DNA of 64,000 bases from Ziziphus jujuba (lineage: Eukaryota; Streptophyta; Magnoliopsida; Rosales; Rhamnaceae), in assembly GCF_031755915.1 (NCBI RefSeq), contig NC_083385.1, positions 19,675,001 through 19,739,000 on the forward strand. The letters are read 5' to 3'. Numbering within the stretch: position 1 is the first letter of the stretch; the number at the start of each line of letters is the position of its first letter. This document shows, piece by piece, positions 10,200-23,489 of the stretch. The notes under the pieces were generated by a model. It had not been told where the DNA came from and did no database searches. It saw only the letters and a list, made by a program, of their open reading frames with translations. Position numbers and translations under genes: made by a program.

Positions 10200-13089
10200 G
10201 TGCTTATTTCTTACTCAAGTTTGCGATACGAATTGGATTTTGGTTTGCGATCTTTGTTCAGATCAAATAATCGCTGTTTGATCATGATGCTGTTTCTGGT
10301 TCGTTTGCGATAAATTGGGCTTTTGCTTTGCGATCTTGGTCTGCTTTCTTTCAGTATTGATATTCCATTCGAAATTTCCTAATAATCAAATACAAGATTT
10401 TCCGGTTTTTTTATTATATATGTGAGGGATTTTTCTTCTTTGGATTTGACAGTGGTGATTGTCGGATTATTAAAGCTGGTCTGTTTAAGTTGAACGGTGT
10501 CAGATTCGTTGTGAATGCAATTTTCATTCTTGACCTAGTTATGCTTTCGTTGGTCTGTGAGTAATAAGGGTATATTCCAGGAATTCAGCACATGATATTG
10601 GTATGACAAAATACTTAAATTTGGACTCTTTTATTTGTCTGCTGTTCACATCTCTATATCAAATGCCGGCATAAAAATAGTCTTGAACTGTTTGCAGATG
10701 GATTCATCAAGAAGAGAACTATTTATTGATCTCTTATACTAAAGCTGTTTTCAAACCTTATCATAATAAGTTGCAAATTTTTGATTTGGTATGGCGGAGA
10801 AAAATGAAACTGAAATAATTGAAGTTTTCCTATTTGGAATTGTCTTAGGGCTAATTTTTATTCGTAACCGCATATTTACAATACAGACGTGGTGATCAAT
10901 TGGACCTTTGATTAATTAACATCTCTTTGTGTTGATTGACCTCCTATTCTGCAGGTCTGTTTTCTTTTTTTCTTTTTTCATTTTTTTTTTTTTTTTGGGT
11001 AACTGGTTAGTTTGATGATTCGAATAGAAGTTGTTCTAGGCATTGGAATCCAATATTAGTCTCTGGATTGGTCTGACCGTTTGCAAAACCAGTGTGACAC
11101 ATATTATCTTTTCTTTTCGTTTTTTCAATTATTATTATTAGTATTATTATTATTATATTTTTTTACACTTTGAATCTTTTATTACGTTAGTTTGAACACG
11201 AATACAAAGCTTTTGTGTGGTTGGGTCGGCTGTTGCAGCTTTTTTTTTTTTTTTTTTTTTTTTTCTATTTTTTTGAGTAAGTTTATACTTTGAAAATATC
11301 TTGTACCGTGGTATTTTAATTAATTTGTTGAAAACGGTCCATTCAAGTGCTTTTAATGGAGTCAGGTGCCTTTTAATGGAGAATTTGGTATTCTTGAGCA
11401 TGTTTGCCTTCTGGTTTCTTATTATGAATATGCATGACATCTAATATTATCTTTAAAAGTTAGACTTGGTGATATTTGATTCCGTGATCACAGGGCTGCG
11501 GAGATTGTTTTGTCTATCAGATTTTTATTTTGAGCAGTTTTGCAATCATTTTCCATTTTACCTTTAAGGGAGATTCTAAATTTCCATTTTTTGGTGGTTG
11601 GGATTTTACCTTTCTTAGAGTTTGGAGGGTGTGTCGATTTTGCGAAAAGCTGCTAGATGTCTCTTGCAATGAAAGTTGACTATGCTTCTGCTTGAATTTT
11701 CTTATTGTTTTTCTAAATTTTATAAGCTAACATTGTTTGGTGATGCTCTGCAGATTTGTGGTCCATAGTTTTATTGAAGTTTTAGGTTTGGGTATATTTT
11801 GGTATTAAGCTTCTCTTTACCCTTCAAACCAATAGCATTATGTTATCGTTTTCTTATTCTTGAAACTCTTTTGTCTAAGATTTTCACTTCCTGAAGACGT
11901 CCTTTTTCATTATGAATAAGAAGTAATTTTTTACTAATGGTTAAGTTGATTTCTTGTTCAGGATTCTTCTTTTATCCATGTTTTATGAACTGGCCCTCCT
12001 CCTATATATAAAATAAAAGAGCAGAAGAAAAATAGCAAACCCTCTTTCATTTGTAAATATGTATGCATGGTTGTGTGCATTTTACTTATTGTTTTTGAAC
12101 AATTTCTTTCAGGTCACTTTTGTCCATTGTAGAGTTTGGTGCTTCCTTATATGAGATAAGTTTGGCCTATATCATGTGTTTCTAGTGGCCAATTGTTTCA
12201 TTTATGTTCTCTTTTTTAGTAGATATTATGGATATCATTTTATATTCCGTTATTTTATTATTATTATTATTATTATTTTTTTTTTTGGGGTTTATATTTA
12301 TCAACATTGATGGTAGATTTTGATTTTCAGGTCTTGTTTTCGAGTTTTTTATGATGTTGGAGCATATGATGCAACTCAATTATTGTTTCTCTGTCTTGCT
12401 TTAACTTTTTAGGTTTTGATTTTAACAAATTACAATAATATGCTATACCGACAATAATATTTTCTTGTACTGTATTTTTCTTTTTAGATAGTATGGTAGC
12501 TTTGTTCTGCCTCTGCCTGTGGCCATACCAACTATATTCATGGAGAGTGTGTCTTCTTGTTAAAGTGGAGATTGCTAGAGGACATTTGTCAACAAGGTTA
12601 ATTTATTCAGCCTTGATTTATGTGGCTATTTGTTGAAGTTCTTTATCTACAAGCAATATTTTAATTACAAAAGTGTTAATCTTTCCATGGTTAAAAGTAT
12701 TGGAAATAAAGATGAGTTCGAGAGGTTTATGTTCCACTTAGGTACCGTAGTTTCAATTAGAGTTGCAGTTTGGGAAATTGGACTAGATGCTGAAAGGGCT
12801 TTTATTTTGGTGGTTTGTTTTTCTCATCAATACTTCTTCATTCTGCAGTTCCAGTAATTGGAAAGCTTCAGGATTTCATAATGATTTGTGCAGTTTCAGA
12901 TGAAATTTTGTTATTTCTTCCTTCAATGTGTTGAAAATTGTTTGGTAGATTGGAATCCTTGTGAAGATATTAAAAAAAAAAAAAGGCTCCTTTCATTTCC
13001 TTTCCTACACATGAAGTGTAAAACATAGCTTTTCCTTTTTTCTTTTTACATTTGTTATCTTTATTTACTGTTCTCTTCTTGATTTGATG
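10200..13089. other. T-rich, intron-like stretch
   Basis: No ORF with family resemblance. It contains poly-T runs (11240-11264), TTA/ATT microsatellites (11130-11155, 12255-12280) and several acceptor-like TGCAG sites. Read as the 5' intronic part of the candidate noncoding unit. Confidence 0.4.
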
Positions 13090-14140
13090 ATCTACTCAAG
13101 TTGCAGCTACTTTTGATCAAATTTAATTTGGATTTTCTCTGTACAGAGTGGAATGATTTCACTCCATGCGAGTTAGTAGTGGATTTGGGTATCTTTCTTC
13201 ATGCTGTTTGTACTATGGATATGTGATATGTGTTAATACTTCTTTTACCTCAATGCAGTTTTCTGGAGATGGTACGTGATATTTTGAATATTGAATGGAC
13301 GTATATAATGGTTGCTGAGATGCATCAATTTGGTTGTTTTATTATTGGGGCTAGTTCTATCAGTTTTGGAGAGAGTATGTGATGCATTCAAAGTCAGTAT
13401 CAGTTCTGTATGTGGAGTATTCTTTGTGGACTAATGCTATTATATTGTTATTTGTAATTGCTTATGGTATTGTGACATAGGTTACATTGTTGACTGAAAA
13501 GGTATCCTGGTGGAGAAGTTTGACTTGTACGATGGGGAATCTATTGGATCTTTTTAATCATGTTTGCTATTTATTGAAGGTTCACTAGAGTGTTGGAAAC
13601 AGAGTATGTTTGTTGTTTCAAGTTTTACATCTTGGAATTCTTAGTCTGCTTAAATGTCTTCCACTTAGAAGTGTTTTTAAATGTTTGCAAGTGGCAGTAA
13701 CTTGTCCCTGATGACCCTTTCTTGATGATGATGGTGATATTCCAGTGGTGTTGCTTGATATGTGGTAAAACATTTTTGATCTTGCTTTGCGTATAACTAT
13801 GAATTTGATGAGTGGACTTGAATGCAAGTAATTAAAAAGGTTCTTGGTTCTCTGTGTTTGAGAGAATTTTTTTTTGCAGGTGTAATTATCGAAGTGTGAA
13901 GTATCTTTGCGGTTTGGTTCTCTTGGTTTCTTTTAATTTGTTGATGCATTTAGACTGATATCTATTGTAAAATTCAAGCTGTTAGTAATATGATGGTCTG
14001 CCATTGTATTTTATATCACTGAAAGCAACCTGGTATTTAAAAAAAAATTTCTTAAATTTTTGCAATGGCTTGCCAACAATTGCACCTTGTTTTGGGATAG
14101 GAGTAACCTATCTAATTTCACAGTGGCGATATTGAAATGG
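13090..14140 (+). repeat. ancient duplicated block, left copy
   Basis: Similar, in the same order and orientation, to 23490-24510. Shared landmarks include GATCAAATTTAATTTGG (13112 and 23522), TGCTATTTATTGAAGGTT (13565 and 23941), a CACTGAAAGCAA...TGG...CAATTGCA series (14017 and 24412), and an AGTTACCTATC-like end. The two copies are clearly diverged with many indels. They bracket the young array with an offset of about 10.4 kb. Confidence 0.75.
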
Positions 14141-14340
14141 TCTTAATTTATTTATGGTAATCCTTTCCCTCTTGAATTTTCTGACTTAATGTCTGGTTAT
14201 TATAAATTATAAGTTATGTTTGTATTATAGGTTGGTATTCGTTGAACTTGGAGGATGCTCGTAGAAAAAGTTTTAAATCATATTTTAATAATATAAATTT
14301 TGGTTTCCTCTAAATTTTATCCTATGAATGCTTGTGTACT

Positions 14341-15000
14341 GCAGTGACATCCATTTCCAGTTGCAATTTTAGGGGTTGGATTTACTTTTTTGCGCTGATT
14401 TACAGAGGAGATATGTTGTAAAATACATTGTGACGCGGACATTGGTCGAACAAAGATTTTGGTATCAGTTGATGTAGTTCATGGTTCTGTGCTCCACTCT
14501 ATGTGCTCAAATCCTAAATTCTTGTGACTATTCTGTAATTTGTAATGTTATCAGTTGAAAGTGAGGTTCATGGTTTAGCGTAAGTGCCTGTTTCGACTTT
14601 TAAGTTTTGCTGATCGATTTTCAACAATTCAACTTAAGTATCAATTGTAATGATTTTTGTCTCAGATCTACCCTGCCTCGAGTTAGTAATTATATTTTTA
14701 ATTGGATAAGTTCATATTTATTTCCGTCAACTTCAATTTGTTTAAAGTATGCGTATGTCGAGCATCTTCCCCGGTTGCATTGTGTTTTGAGTGGGGTTTG
14801 TTTTGCCTCAACAGTTATGGGATGAAGATATGTAGAAGATTGCAATGGTGGATTGGATGTTCATCAAGATGGCCTTGGATACATATTATTCATTGATCTA
14901 TAATGGGGGATATGTTGGTACGAAATGTGATAGTACAATGGTGTATGTAGTCTTAGTATATTTGTGCTAACATTCTCGTTGCTTGTAAATTTTACATACA
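14341..15000 (+). repeat. decayed copies of the array unit, left side
   Basis: Contains the GCAG-TGACATCC...TTGCAAT module at 14341 and a second, diverged one near 14757 (CATCTTCCCCGGTTGCATTG). The latter continues as in 26426-26520 (TTTTGCCT...ACAATTATGGGATGA-like). These are old copies of the unit amplified at 15.3-22.3 kb. Confidence 0.65.
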
Positions 15001-15067
15001 AAATATGTCTTTGTTCTTGGCAGTCTATGCTTTATGGATTTCTCTGTTGGCTAGTGTGCGCCCTTTC

Positions 15068-15081
15068 ACGTATTTTTTTTT

Positions 15082-15125
<44 letters not shown>
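15068..15125 (+). repeat. poly-T tract
   Basis: A nearly pure T run of about 57 bases between the left decayed copies and the young array. It may be an assembly-sensitive length. A poly(A) tail of a minus-strand retroposed copy is possible, but no target duplication was seen. Confidence 0.8.
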
Positions 15126-15126
<1 letters not shown>

Positions 15127-15299
15127 GTTTTGTGATCGCACAGGTTGCAGCTTAACTATTAATGTATTTCCAGATGTGTCATTTTTTCAGGTGATACGGC
15201 TGATTTGAGGGGGTAATTAAGTAAAGTTTGTTGATGGTAGCTTGTATAGTGTGTGTAGTATTTGTGGACCTGGCTTAATTGTATAAGCTTTGCAACAAT

Positions 15300-18200
15300 T
15301 TTAGTTCCTTGAATTTGAGAAAGTTGTTGCTTGATTGCTGCAGTTCCCCATGTGTGAAGGGCGTTTTATTGTCGATGCTCCACTATCATTAAAGGAAGAT
15401 AGATGAAATTGGTGGATGCTAATAAAAGGAACGCTCAGATTTTTGTTAGCTATGATCTTTAGTTTCTTTGAAGTTCTCATTGGTAAAGTTTCATCTGTCT
15501 TTCTAGTAGAGTTCTATATCTGTTTTGCAGTGATGTCCTCATCGGTTGCAATGCAATTTTGAGTTGTTCTTGTATTCCCTTGAGGTAGTTGTAGGAGAAG
15601 ATTTGTGGTACTTTCCTGTGCAGCAGGATGAATGTTCAACATGATTGGCTGAGCCCGCATGATGTTCAGTGACAAAATGCTTTTGGTGATAGGATGATTT
15701 TCATGGGGTAATCAAGCAAATCTTGTTGTTGGTAACTTTTAGAGTCTGTTTAGTATTTGCTGACTTGGCTTTATTGTATAAGCTTTGTCAATAATTTTGG
15801 TTCCCCGAAATTGAGAAGTTGTTACTTGAATGCAGTTCCCCATGTGTGAAGGGTGTTTGATTGTCCGTGCTCCACAATCATTGAAGCATGATAAGAGGAA
15901 ATTGGTGGATGCTAATAATGGCAGGCTTGGATTATTGTTAGCTATGCTTTTCGTTTCCTTGAAGTTCTCATTAATAAAGTTTTGTCTTGCTAGTAAAGTT
16001 CTACCTATTTTCAGGTGATAAGGATGATTTTCAGGTGGTAATTAAGTAAATTTTGTTGATGGTAGCTTGTATAGTGTGTTTAGTATTTGTTGACCTGGCT
16101 TAATTGTATAAGCTTTGTCAACAGTTTTAGTTCCTTGAATTTGAGAAAGTTGTTACTTGACTGCAGTTCCCCATGTGTGAAGGGCGTTTTATTATCGGTG
16201 CTAAGTTCTCATTAGTAAAGTTTCATCTGTCTTTCTAGTAGAGTTCTATATCTGTTTTGCAGTGATTTCCTCATCAGTTGCAATGCAATTTTGAGTTGTT
16301 CGTGTTTCCTTTCTGGTGATAAGGATGATTTTCAGGGGTAATTAAGTAAATTTTGTTGTTGGTAACTTGTAGAGTTTGTTTAGTATTTGTTGACTTGGAT
16401 CAATTGTATAAGCTTTGTCAACAACCTGAACTTGAGAAAGTTGTTGCTTGAGTGCAGTTCCCCATGTGCGAAGGGCGTTTGAGTGTGAGTGCTCCACTAT
16501 CATTGAAGCAAGATAGAGGAAATTGGTGGATGCTAATAAGGCAGGCTTGGATTATTGTCAGCTATGATTTTTCGTTTCCTTGAAGTTGTCATTAATAAAG
16601 TTTTATGTCTTGCTAGTAAAGTTCTATCAATTTTGCAGTGATGTCCTTATCAGTTGCAATGTCATTTGAGTTCGTCTTGTATTGTATTGAGGTAGTTGTA
16701 GTAGAAGATATGTGGTACTTTCCTTTGCAGCAGGGCGAATGCTCAACATGAGTGGCTGAGTTGCATGATGTTCAATGGCAAAATGACCTTCGGTGATAAG
16801 GACGATTTTGGGGAGGTAAGTAAGTAAGTTTAGTTGTTGGTAACTTTTAGAGTTTGTTAGTATTTGTTGACTTGGCTTAATTGTATAGGCTTTGTTTACC
16901 TGAATTTGATAAAGTTGTTGCTTGATTGTCAGTGCTCTGCTATCATTGAGGCAAGGTAGAAGAAATTGGTGGATGCTAATAAAGGCAGGCTTGGATTTTT
17001 GTCAGCTATGATTTTTAGTTTACTGGAAGTTCTCATTGGTAAAGTTTTATCTGTCTTGCTAGTAAACTATCTGTTTTGCGGTGATGTCCTTATCAGTTGT
17101 AGAGTTTGTTGGTAGCGTAGAGTTTGTGTAGTACTTGTTGACTTGGCTTTATTGTATAAGCTTTATCAACAATTGTAGTTCCCCGAATTTGAGGAAGTTG
17201 TTGCTTGAGTGCAGTTCTCCATGTGTGATGGGCATTTGATTGTCAGTGCTCCACTATCATTGAAGCAAGACAGAGGATATTGGTGGATGCTAATAAAGGC
17301 AGGCTAGGATTGTTGTGAGCTATGACTTTTAGTTTCTATGAAGTTCTCATTGGTAAAGTTTTGTCTTTCTTGCTAGTAAAGTTATGTCTGTTTTGTGGTG
17401 ATGTCCTTATCACTTGTAGAGTTTGTCGGTAACTTGTGGAGTTTGTTTAGTGATTGTTGACTTGGCTTAATTGTGTAAGCTTTATCAACAATTTTAGTTC
17501 CCCGAATTTGAGAAAGTTGTTGCTTGAGTGCAATTCCCCATGTGTGATGGGAATTTGATTGTCAGTGCTCCACTATCATTGAAGCAAGATAGAGGATATT
17601 GGTTGATGCTAATAAATGCAGGCTTGGATTATTGTCAGCTATGATTTTTTGTTTCCTTGAAGTTTTCATTAATAAAGTTTTATGGCTTGCTAGTAAAGTT
17701 CTATCTGTTTTGCAGTGATGTCCTTATCAGTCGCAATGTCATTTGAGTTGGTCTTGTATTGTCTTGAGGTAGTTGGAGGAGAAGATATGTGGTACTTTCC
17801 TTTGCAGCAGGGTGAATGCTCAACATGATTGGCCGAGTTGCAGGATGCTTAATGACAAAATGACCTTCGGTGATAGGGGGGTTAGTTAAGTACATTTAGT
17901 TGTTGGTAACTTTTAGAGTTTGTTTAGTACTTGTTAACTTGGCTTAATTGTATAAGCCTTGTTTACCTGAATTTGATAAAGTTGTTGCTTGATGGAATTC
18001 CGCATGCTTGAAGGGTGTCTGATTGTCAGTGCTCCATATCATTGAAGCAAGGTGGTGGATGCTAATAAAAGCAGGCTTGGATTTTTGTCAGCTATGATTT
18101 TTAGTTTCCTTGAAGTTCTCATTAGTAAAGTTTTATCTGTCTTGCTAGTAAAGATCTATCTGTTTCACGCTGATGTCCTGGTGGAGTTCGTTGGTAACGT

Positions 18201-21200
18201 AGAGTTTGTTTAGTACTTGTTGACTTGGCTTTAATGTATAAGCTATATCAACAATTTTAGTTCCCTGAATTTGAGAAAGTTGTTGCTTGAGTGCAGTTCC
18301 CCATGTGTGAAGGGCATTTGATGGTCAGTGCTCCACCATCATTGAAGCATGATAGAGGAAATTGGTGGATGCTAATAAAGGGAGGCTTGGTTTATTGTCA
18401 GCTATGAATTTTCGTTTTGTTGAAGTTCTCATTAGTAAAGTTTGATCTGTCTTTGCTAGTAAAGTTCTACCTATTTTGCAGTGATTGTCTTGGGGTAGAA
18501 GATATGTTGTACTTTCCTATGCAGCAGGGTGAATGCTCAACATGATTGGCTGGTTGTGTAATGTTGAATGGCAAAGTGACTTTCTGGTGATGAGGATGTT
18601 TTTCAGGTGTAATTAAGTAAATTTTATTGTTGGCGACTTGTAGAGCTTGTTTAGTATTTGTTGGCTTGGCTTAATTGTAGTTCCCTGAATTTGAAAAGTT
18701 GTTGCTTGAGTGCAGATCCCCATGTGTGAAGGGCATTTGATTGTCAGTGCTCCACTATCATTGAAGCAAGGTAGAATTTGGTGGATGCGAAAGGCAGGCT
18801 TGGATTTTTGTCAGCTATGATTTTTAGTTTCCTTGAAGTTCTCATTAGTAAAGTTATATCTGTCTTGCTAGTAAAGATCTATCTGTTTTGCGGTGATGTT
18901 CTTATCACATGTAGAGTTCGTTGGTAACGTAGAGTTTGTTTAGTACTTGTTGACTTGGCTTTATTGTATAAGCTTTATCAACAATTTTAGTTCCCTGAAT
19001 TTGAAGTTGTTGCTTGAGTGCAGTTCCCCATGTGTGAAGGGCACTTGATTCCCATCATTGAAGCATGATAGAGGAAATTGGTGGATGCTAATAAAGGGAG
19101 GCTTGGTTAATTGTCAGCTATTAATTTTCGTTTCCTTGGAAGTTCTCATTAGTAAAGTTTGATCTTTGCTAGTAAAGTTCTACCTATTTTGCAGTGATTG
19201 TCTTGAGGTAGTTGTAGGAGAAGATATGTGGTACTTTCCTATGCAGCAGGGTGGATGCTCAACGTGATATGTTGAAAGACAAAATGACTTTTTGGTGATA
19301 AGGATGATTTTCAGGGGTAATTAAGTAAATTTTGTTGTTGGTCACTTGTAGAGTTTGTTTAGTATTTGTTGACTTGGCATAATTGTATAAGCTTTGTCAA
19401 CAATTTTAGTTCCCTTAATTTGAGAAAGTTGTTGCTTGAGTGCAGTTCCCCATGTGTGAAGGGCGTTTGATTGTCGGTGCTCCACTATTATTGAAGCAAG
19501 ATAGAGGAAATTGTTGGATGCAAACAAGGCAGGCTTGGATTATTGTCTGCTATGATTTTTCGTTTCCTTGAAGTTCTAATTAATAGTCTTTTTTCTTGCT
19601 AGTGAAGTTCTATCTTTTTTGCAGTGATGTCCTTATCAGTTGCAATGTCATTTGAGTTGGTCTTGTATTGTCTTGAGGTAGTTGTAGGAGAAGATATGTG
19701 GTACTTTCCTCTGCAGCATGGTGAATGGTCAACAGGCTGAGTTGCATGATGTTCAATGACAAAATGACCACCGGTGATATGGACAATTTTTGGGGGTAAT
19801 TAAGTAAATTTAGTTGTTGGTGACTTTTTAGAGTTTGTTTAGTATTTGTTGACTTGGCTTAATTGTGTAAGCTTTGTTTAACTGAATTTGATAAAGTTGT
19901 TGCTTGATGCAATTCCCCATGCTTGAAGGGCGTCTGATTGTCAGTGCTCCATATCATTGAAGCAAGGTGGTGGATGCTAATAAAAGCAGGCTTGGATTTT
20001 TGTCAGCTATGATTTTTAGTTTCCTTGAAGTTCTCATTAGTAAAGTTTTCTGTCTTGCTAGTAAAGATCTATCTGTTTCACGCTGATGTCCTGGTGGAGG
20101 TCTTTGGTAACGTAGAGTTTGTTTAGTACTTGTTGACTTGGCTTTAATGTATAAGCTATATCAACAATTTTAGTTCCCTGAATTTGAGAAAGTTGTTGCT
20201 TGAGTGCAGTTCCCCATGTGTGAAGGGCACTTGATTCCCATCATTGAAGCATGATAGAGGAAATTGGTGGATGCTAATAAAGGGAGGCTTGGTTAATTGT
20301 CAGCTATTAATTTTCGTTTCCTTGGAAGTTCTTATTAGTAAAGTTTGATCTTTGTTTAGTACTTGTTAACTTGGCTTAATTGAATAAGCCTTGTTTACCT
20401 GAATTTGATAAAGTTGTTGCTTGATGGAATTCCCCATGCTTGAAGGGCGTCTGATTGTCAGTGCTGATTGTCAGTTCTCCACTATCATTGAAGTGAGATA
20501 GAGAATTGGTGGATGCTAATAAAGGCAGGCTAGGATTATTGTCAGCTATGATTTTTAGTTTCCTTGGAAGTTCTCATTGGTAAAGTTTTATCTTTCTTTC
20601 TAGTAAAGTTCTATCTGTTTCGTGGTGATGTCCTTATCACTTGTAGAGTTTGTCGGTAACTTGTAGAGTTTGTTTAGTGATTGTTGACTGGTATAAGCTT
20701 TATCAACAATTTTATTTCCCTGAATTTGAGAAAGTTTTTGCTTGAGTGCAGTTCCCCATGTGGGAAGGGCATTTGATTCTCCACCATCATTGAAGCAGGA
20801 TAGAGGAAATTTGTGGATGCTAATAAAGGCAGGCTTGGATTATTGTCAGCTATGATTCTTCGTTTCCTTGGAAGTTTTCATTAATGAAGTTTTATGGCTT
20901 GCTCGCAAAGTTCTATCTGTTTTGCTGTGATGTCCTTATCAGTTGCAATGTCATTTGAGTTGGTCTTGTATTGTCTTGAGGTAGTTGTAGGAGAAGATAT
21001 GTGGTACGTTCCTTTGCAGCAGGGTGAATGCTCAACATGATTGGCGGAATTGCATGATGTTCAATGACAAAATGACCTTTGGTGATAAGGACGATTTTCC
21101 AGGGGTAATTAAGTAGATTTAGTTGGTAACTTTTAGTTTGTTTAGTATTTGTTGACTTGGCTTAATTGTATAAGCTTTGTTTACCTGAAATTGATAAAGT

Positions 21201-22290
21201 TGTTGCTTGACGCAATTCCCCATGTTTGAAGGGCATTTGATTGTCAGTGCTCCGCTGTCATTGAAGCAAGGTAGAAGAAATTGGTGGATGCTAATAAAGG
21301 CAGGCTTGGATTTTTGTCAGCTATGATTTGTAGTTTCCTTGAAGTTCTCATTAGTAAAAGTTTTATCTGTCTTGCTAGTAAAGTTCTATCGGTTTTGTGG
21401 TGATGTCCTTATCACCTGTAGAGTTCCTTGGTAACGTGGAGTTTGTTTAGTACTTGTTTACTTGGCTTTATTGTATAAGCTTTGTCAACAATTTTAGTTT
21501 CCTGAATTTGAGAAAGTTGTTGCTTGAGTGCAGTTCCCCATGTATGAAGGGCATTTGCTCCACCATCATTGAAGCATGATAGAGGAAATTGGTGGATGCT
21601 AATAAAGGGGGGCTTGGTTTATTGTCAGCTATGAATTTTCGTTTCCTTGAAGTTTTCATTAGTAAAGTTTGATCTGTCTTTGCTAGTAAAGTTCTGCCTA
21701 TTGTGCAGTGATTGTCTTGAGGTAGTTGTAGGAGAAGCTATGTGGTACTTTCCTATGCAGCAGGGTGAATGCTCAACATGATTGGCTGGTTACAGTGTTG
21801 AATGACAAAATGACTTTTTGCTGGTAAGGATGATTTTCAGGGGTGATTTAAGTAAAGTTTGTTGTTAACTTGTAGATTTTGTTTAGTATTTGTTGACTTG
21901 GTTTAATTGTATAAGCTTTGTCAACAATTTTAGTTCCCTGAATTTGCGAAAGTTGTTGCTTGAGTGCAGTCCCCCATGTGTGAAGGGTGTTTGATCGTCA
22001 GTGCTCCATTATCATTAAAGCAAGATGGGAGGAAATTGGTGGATTCTAATAAAGGCAGGCTTGGCTTATTTTCAGCTGTGATTTTTGATTCCTTGGAAGT
22101 TCTCATTGGTGAAGTTTTGTCTGCCTTGCTAGTAAAGGTCTATCTGTTTTGCATTGATTTCCTTATTAGTTGCGATGTAATTTGAGTTTGTCTTGCATTG
22201 TCTTGGGGTAGTTGTAGGAGAAGATATGTGGTACTTTCCTATGCAGCAGGGCGAATGCTCAACATGATTGGCTGAGTTGCATCATTTTTA
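15300..22290 (+). repeat. young tandem array with long and short units and higher-order structure
   Basis: At least 18 units share the anchor TTCCCCATGTGTGAAGGGC. Its CCATG falls at 15348, 15840, 16171, 16462, 17219, 17538, 18001 (variant), 18301, 18720, 19028, 19450, 19917, 20214, 20434, 20756, 21220, 21538 and 21974, with a degenerate unit near 16930. Spacings cluster at about 420-490 bp (long) and 290-330 bp (short). Long units carry an extra segment with GGTAGTTGTAGGAGAAGATA and GCAGGGTGAATGCTCAACAT; short units lack it. Every unit contains ATTGGTGGATGCTAATAAAG. Longer blocks are shared: 19028 and 20214 units are almost identical, and the unusual TTTCACGCTGATGTCCTGG occurs only at about 18173 and 20081, 1.9 kb apart. 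Unequal crossing-over and homogenisation are inferred. No protein is encoded. Confidence 0.92.
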
Positions 22291-23489
22291 ATGACTTATT
22301 ATATTATTGGTATCAGTTCTATACTTCAAATTATTTTCGCTATATTTGTGCTGATATCTTTGAGGTCTTATTCTGCTTGTTACATTATTCTCTGTTGGAC
22401 GTATGTGGAGTTTAGTTGCTCTCTGTGTTTGTGTTTGTTTTTGTTTTTGTTTTAATCTTCAGGTATCGAGTGGTACGTGGGAAGATTCTCTTGCTAGCGG
22501 TTCTGATAGCTGCTGATAAATTAGGAAAATGCTGCTCAATGCAGTTCCATGTATAATTTTCTCAGTTTCATTTTTTTTTTTTTAATTATTTTCACCAAAT
22601 GGTGGATTAATATATTTTCTTGTTTCTTTTCACTGTTTTTCCCCCTTATTTACTCCTAGTTTTGTAATTTTTTTCCCTTCTAATGTTTTCCCTTGAAGTT
22701 TTTAGTTATTATTATTATTTTATTTTATGGATTTGGTCTTTACTTTTGAAGATTAAAAAGAACAATTTTAATTTTTGTTTTTATTTTTAACTTTGATTCT
22801 ATCATGCCCATGATGCGCACAGCATTTTTTATTCCTTTTCAATTATTCCTTCTACTAGTTGCAGTGTAGTGTCTTCCTTTATGTTAGCAAGGAGATGGAG
22901 ATTGTTGCTTAGTTCTGTATAAATGTGGGTCCTCTTTCAGGGATCGCTAATGCTAACTTGCTTTGTATTCCCATCTTCAATTTTTTTATAGCCTGCTTCT
23001 TCTTCTTCTTCTCTCTTTCTTTTTTTCTTTTTTTATTTTTTATTTTTTATTTTTTTTAACTGAATGCGAACCAAGCAGAACATATAGTTGTTAGTTGTTT
23101 TTTATTTTTTTATTTATATATATATATATATAGATATATTTTTTTTTATAAATTGATAATTGAGATAATTTGATATCTCAAATTTTCCTGCTGCAAGGCT
23201 CATATGGACGTTTGGTGAATTATGGTGCCTTTTTTTTTTTTGGTTTGGTTATTTTCTTCTTTCTTATTTTTCTATTGATATTGCACTTTGATGATCATGC
23301 TTAAACGCAAGTTTTGCATTGGTGTATATGCAGTTGCAGGCTGAACGGTTTTGGTGATAAGAGGCTTGTCACTCTTCTTGTTTATTTCAAATCGTTTAGG
23401 TGTGTTTTCATAAAGGTTCTTTGTTGCTCTATTACCAATGAAAGCTAGCTAGTGTCCAATTATTAAATATTTTGTGATGCCATGGCAGC
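22291..23489. other. T-rich stretch between array and duplicated block
   Basis: Starts with a decayed tail of the last unit (to about 22330), then T-rich low-complexity DNA with a TA microsatellite (23117-23134) and T runs. No gene seen. Confidence 0.5.

Noticed and set aside
14964..15208. Poly-Phe ORFs
   Set aside because: Translation of the 57-base T run.
15531..15660. Box C/D snoRNA cluster (TGATGT ... CTGA pairs in long units)
   Set aside because: The C-box-like and D-box-like pairs lie about 115 nt apart with only a 4-bp possible terminal stem, and short units lack the D-box part. Too weak to call.
15300..22290. CRISPR array
   Set aside because: Repeat units are hundreds of bases long with conserved, not unique, intervening sequence, and the genome is eukaryotic.
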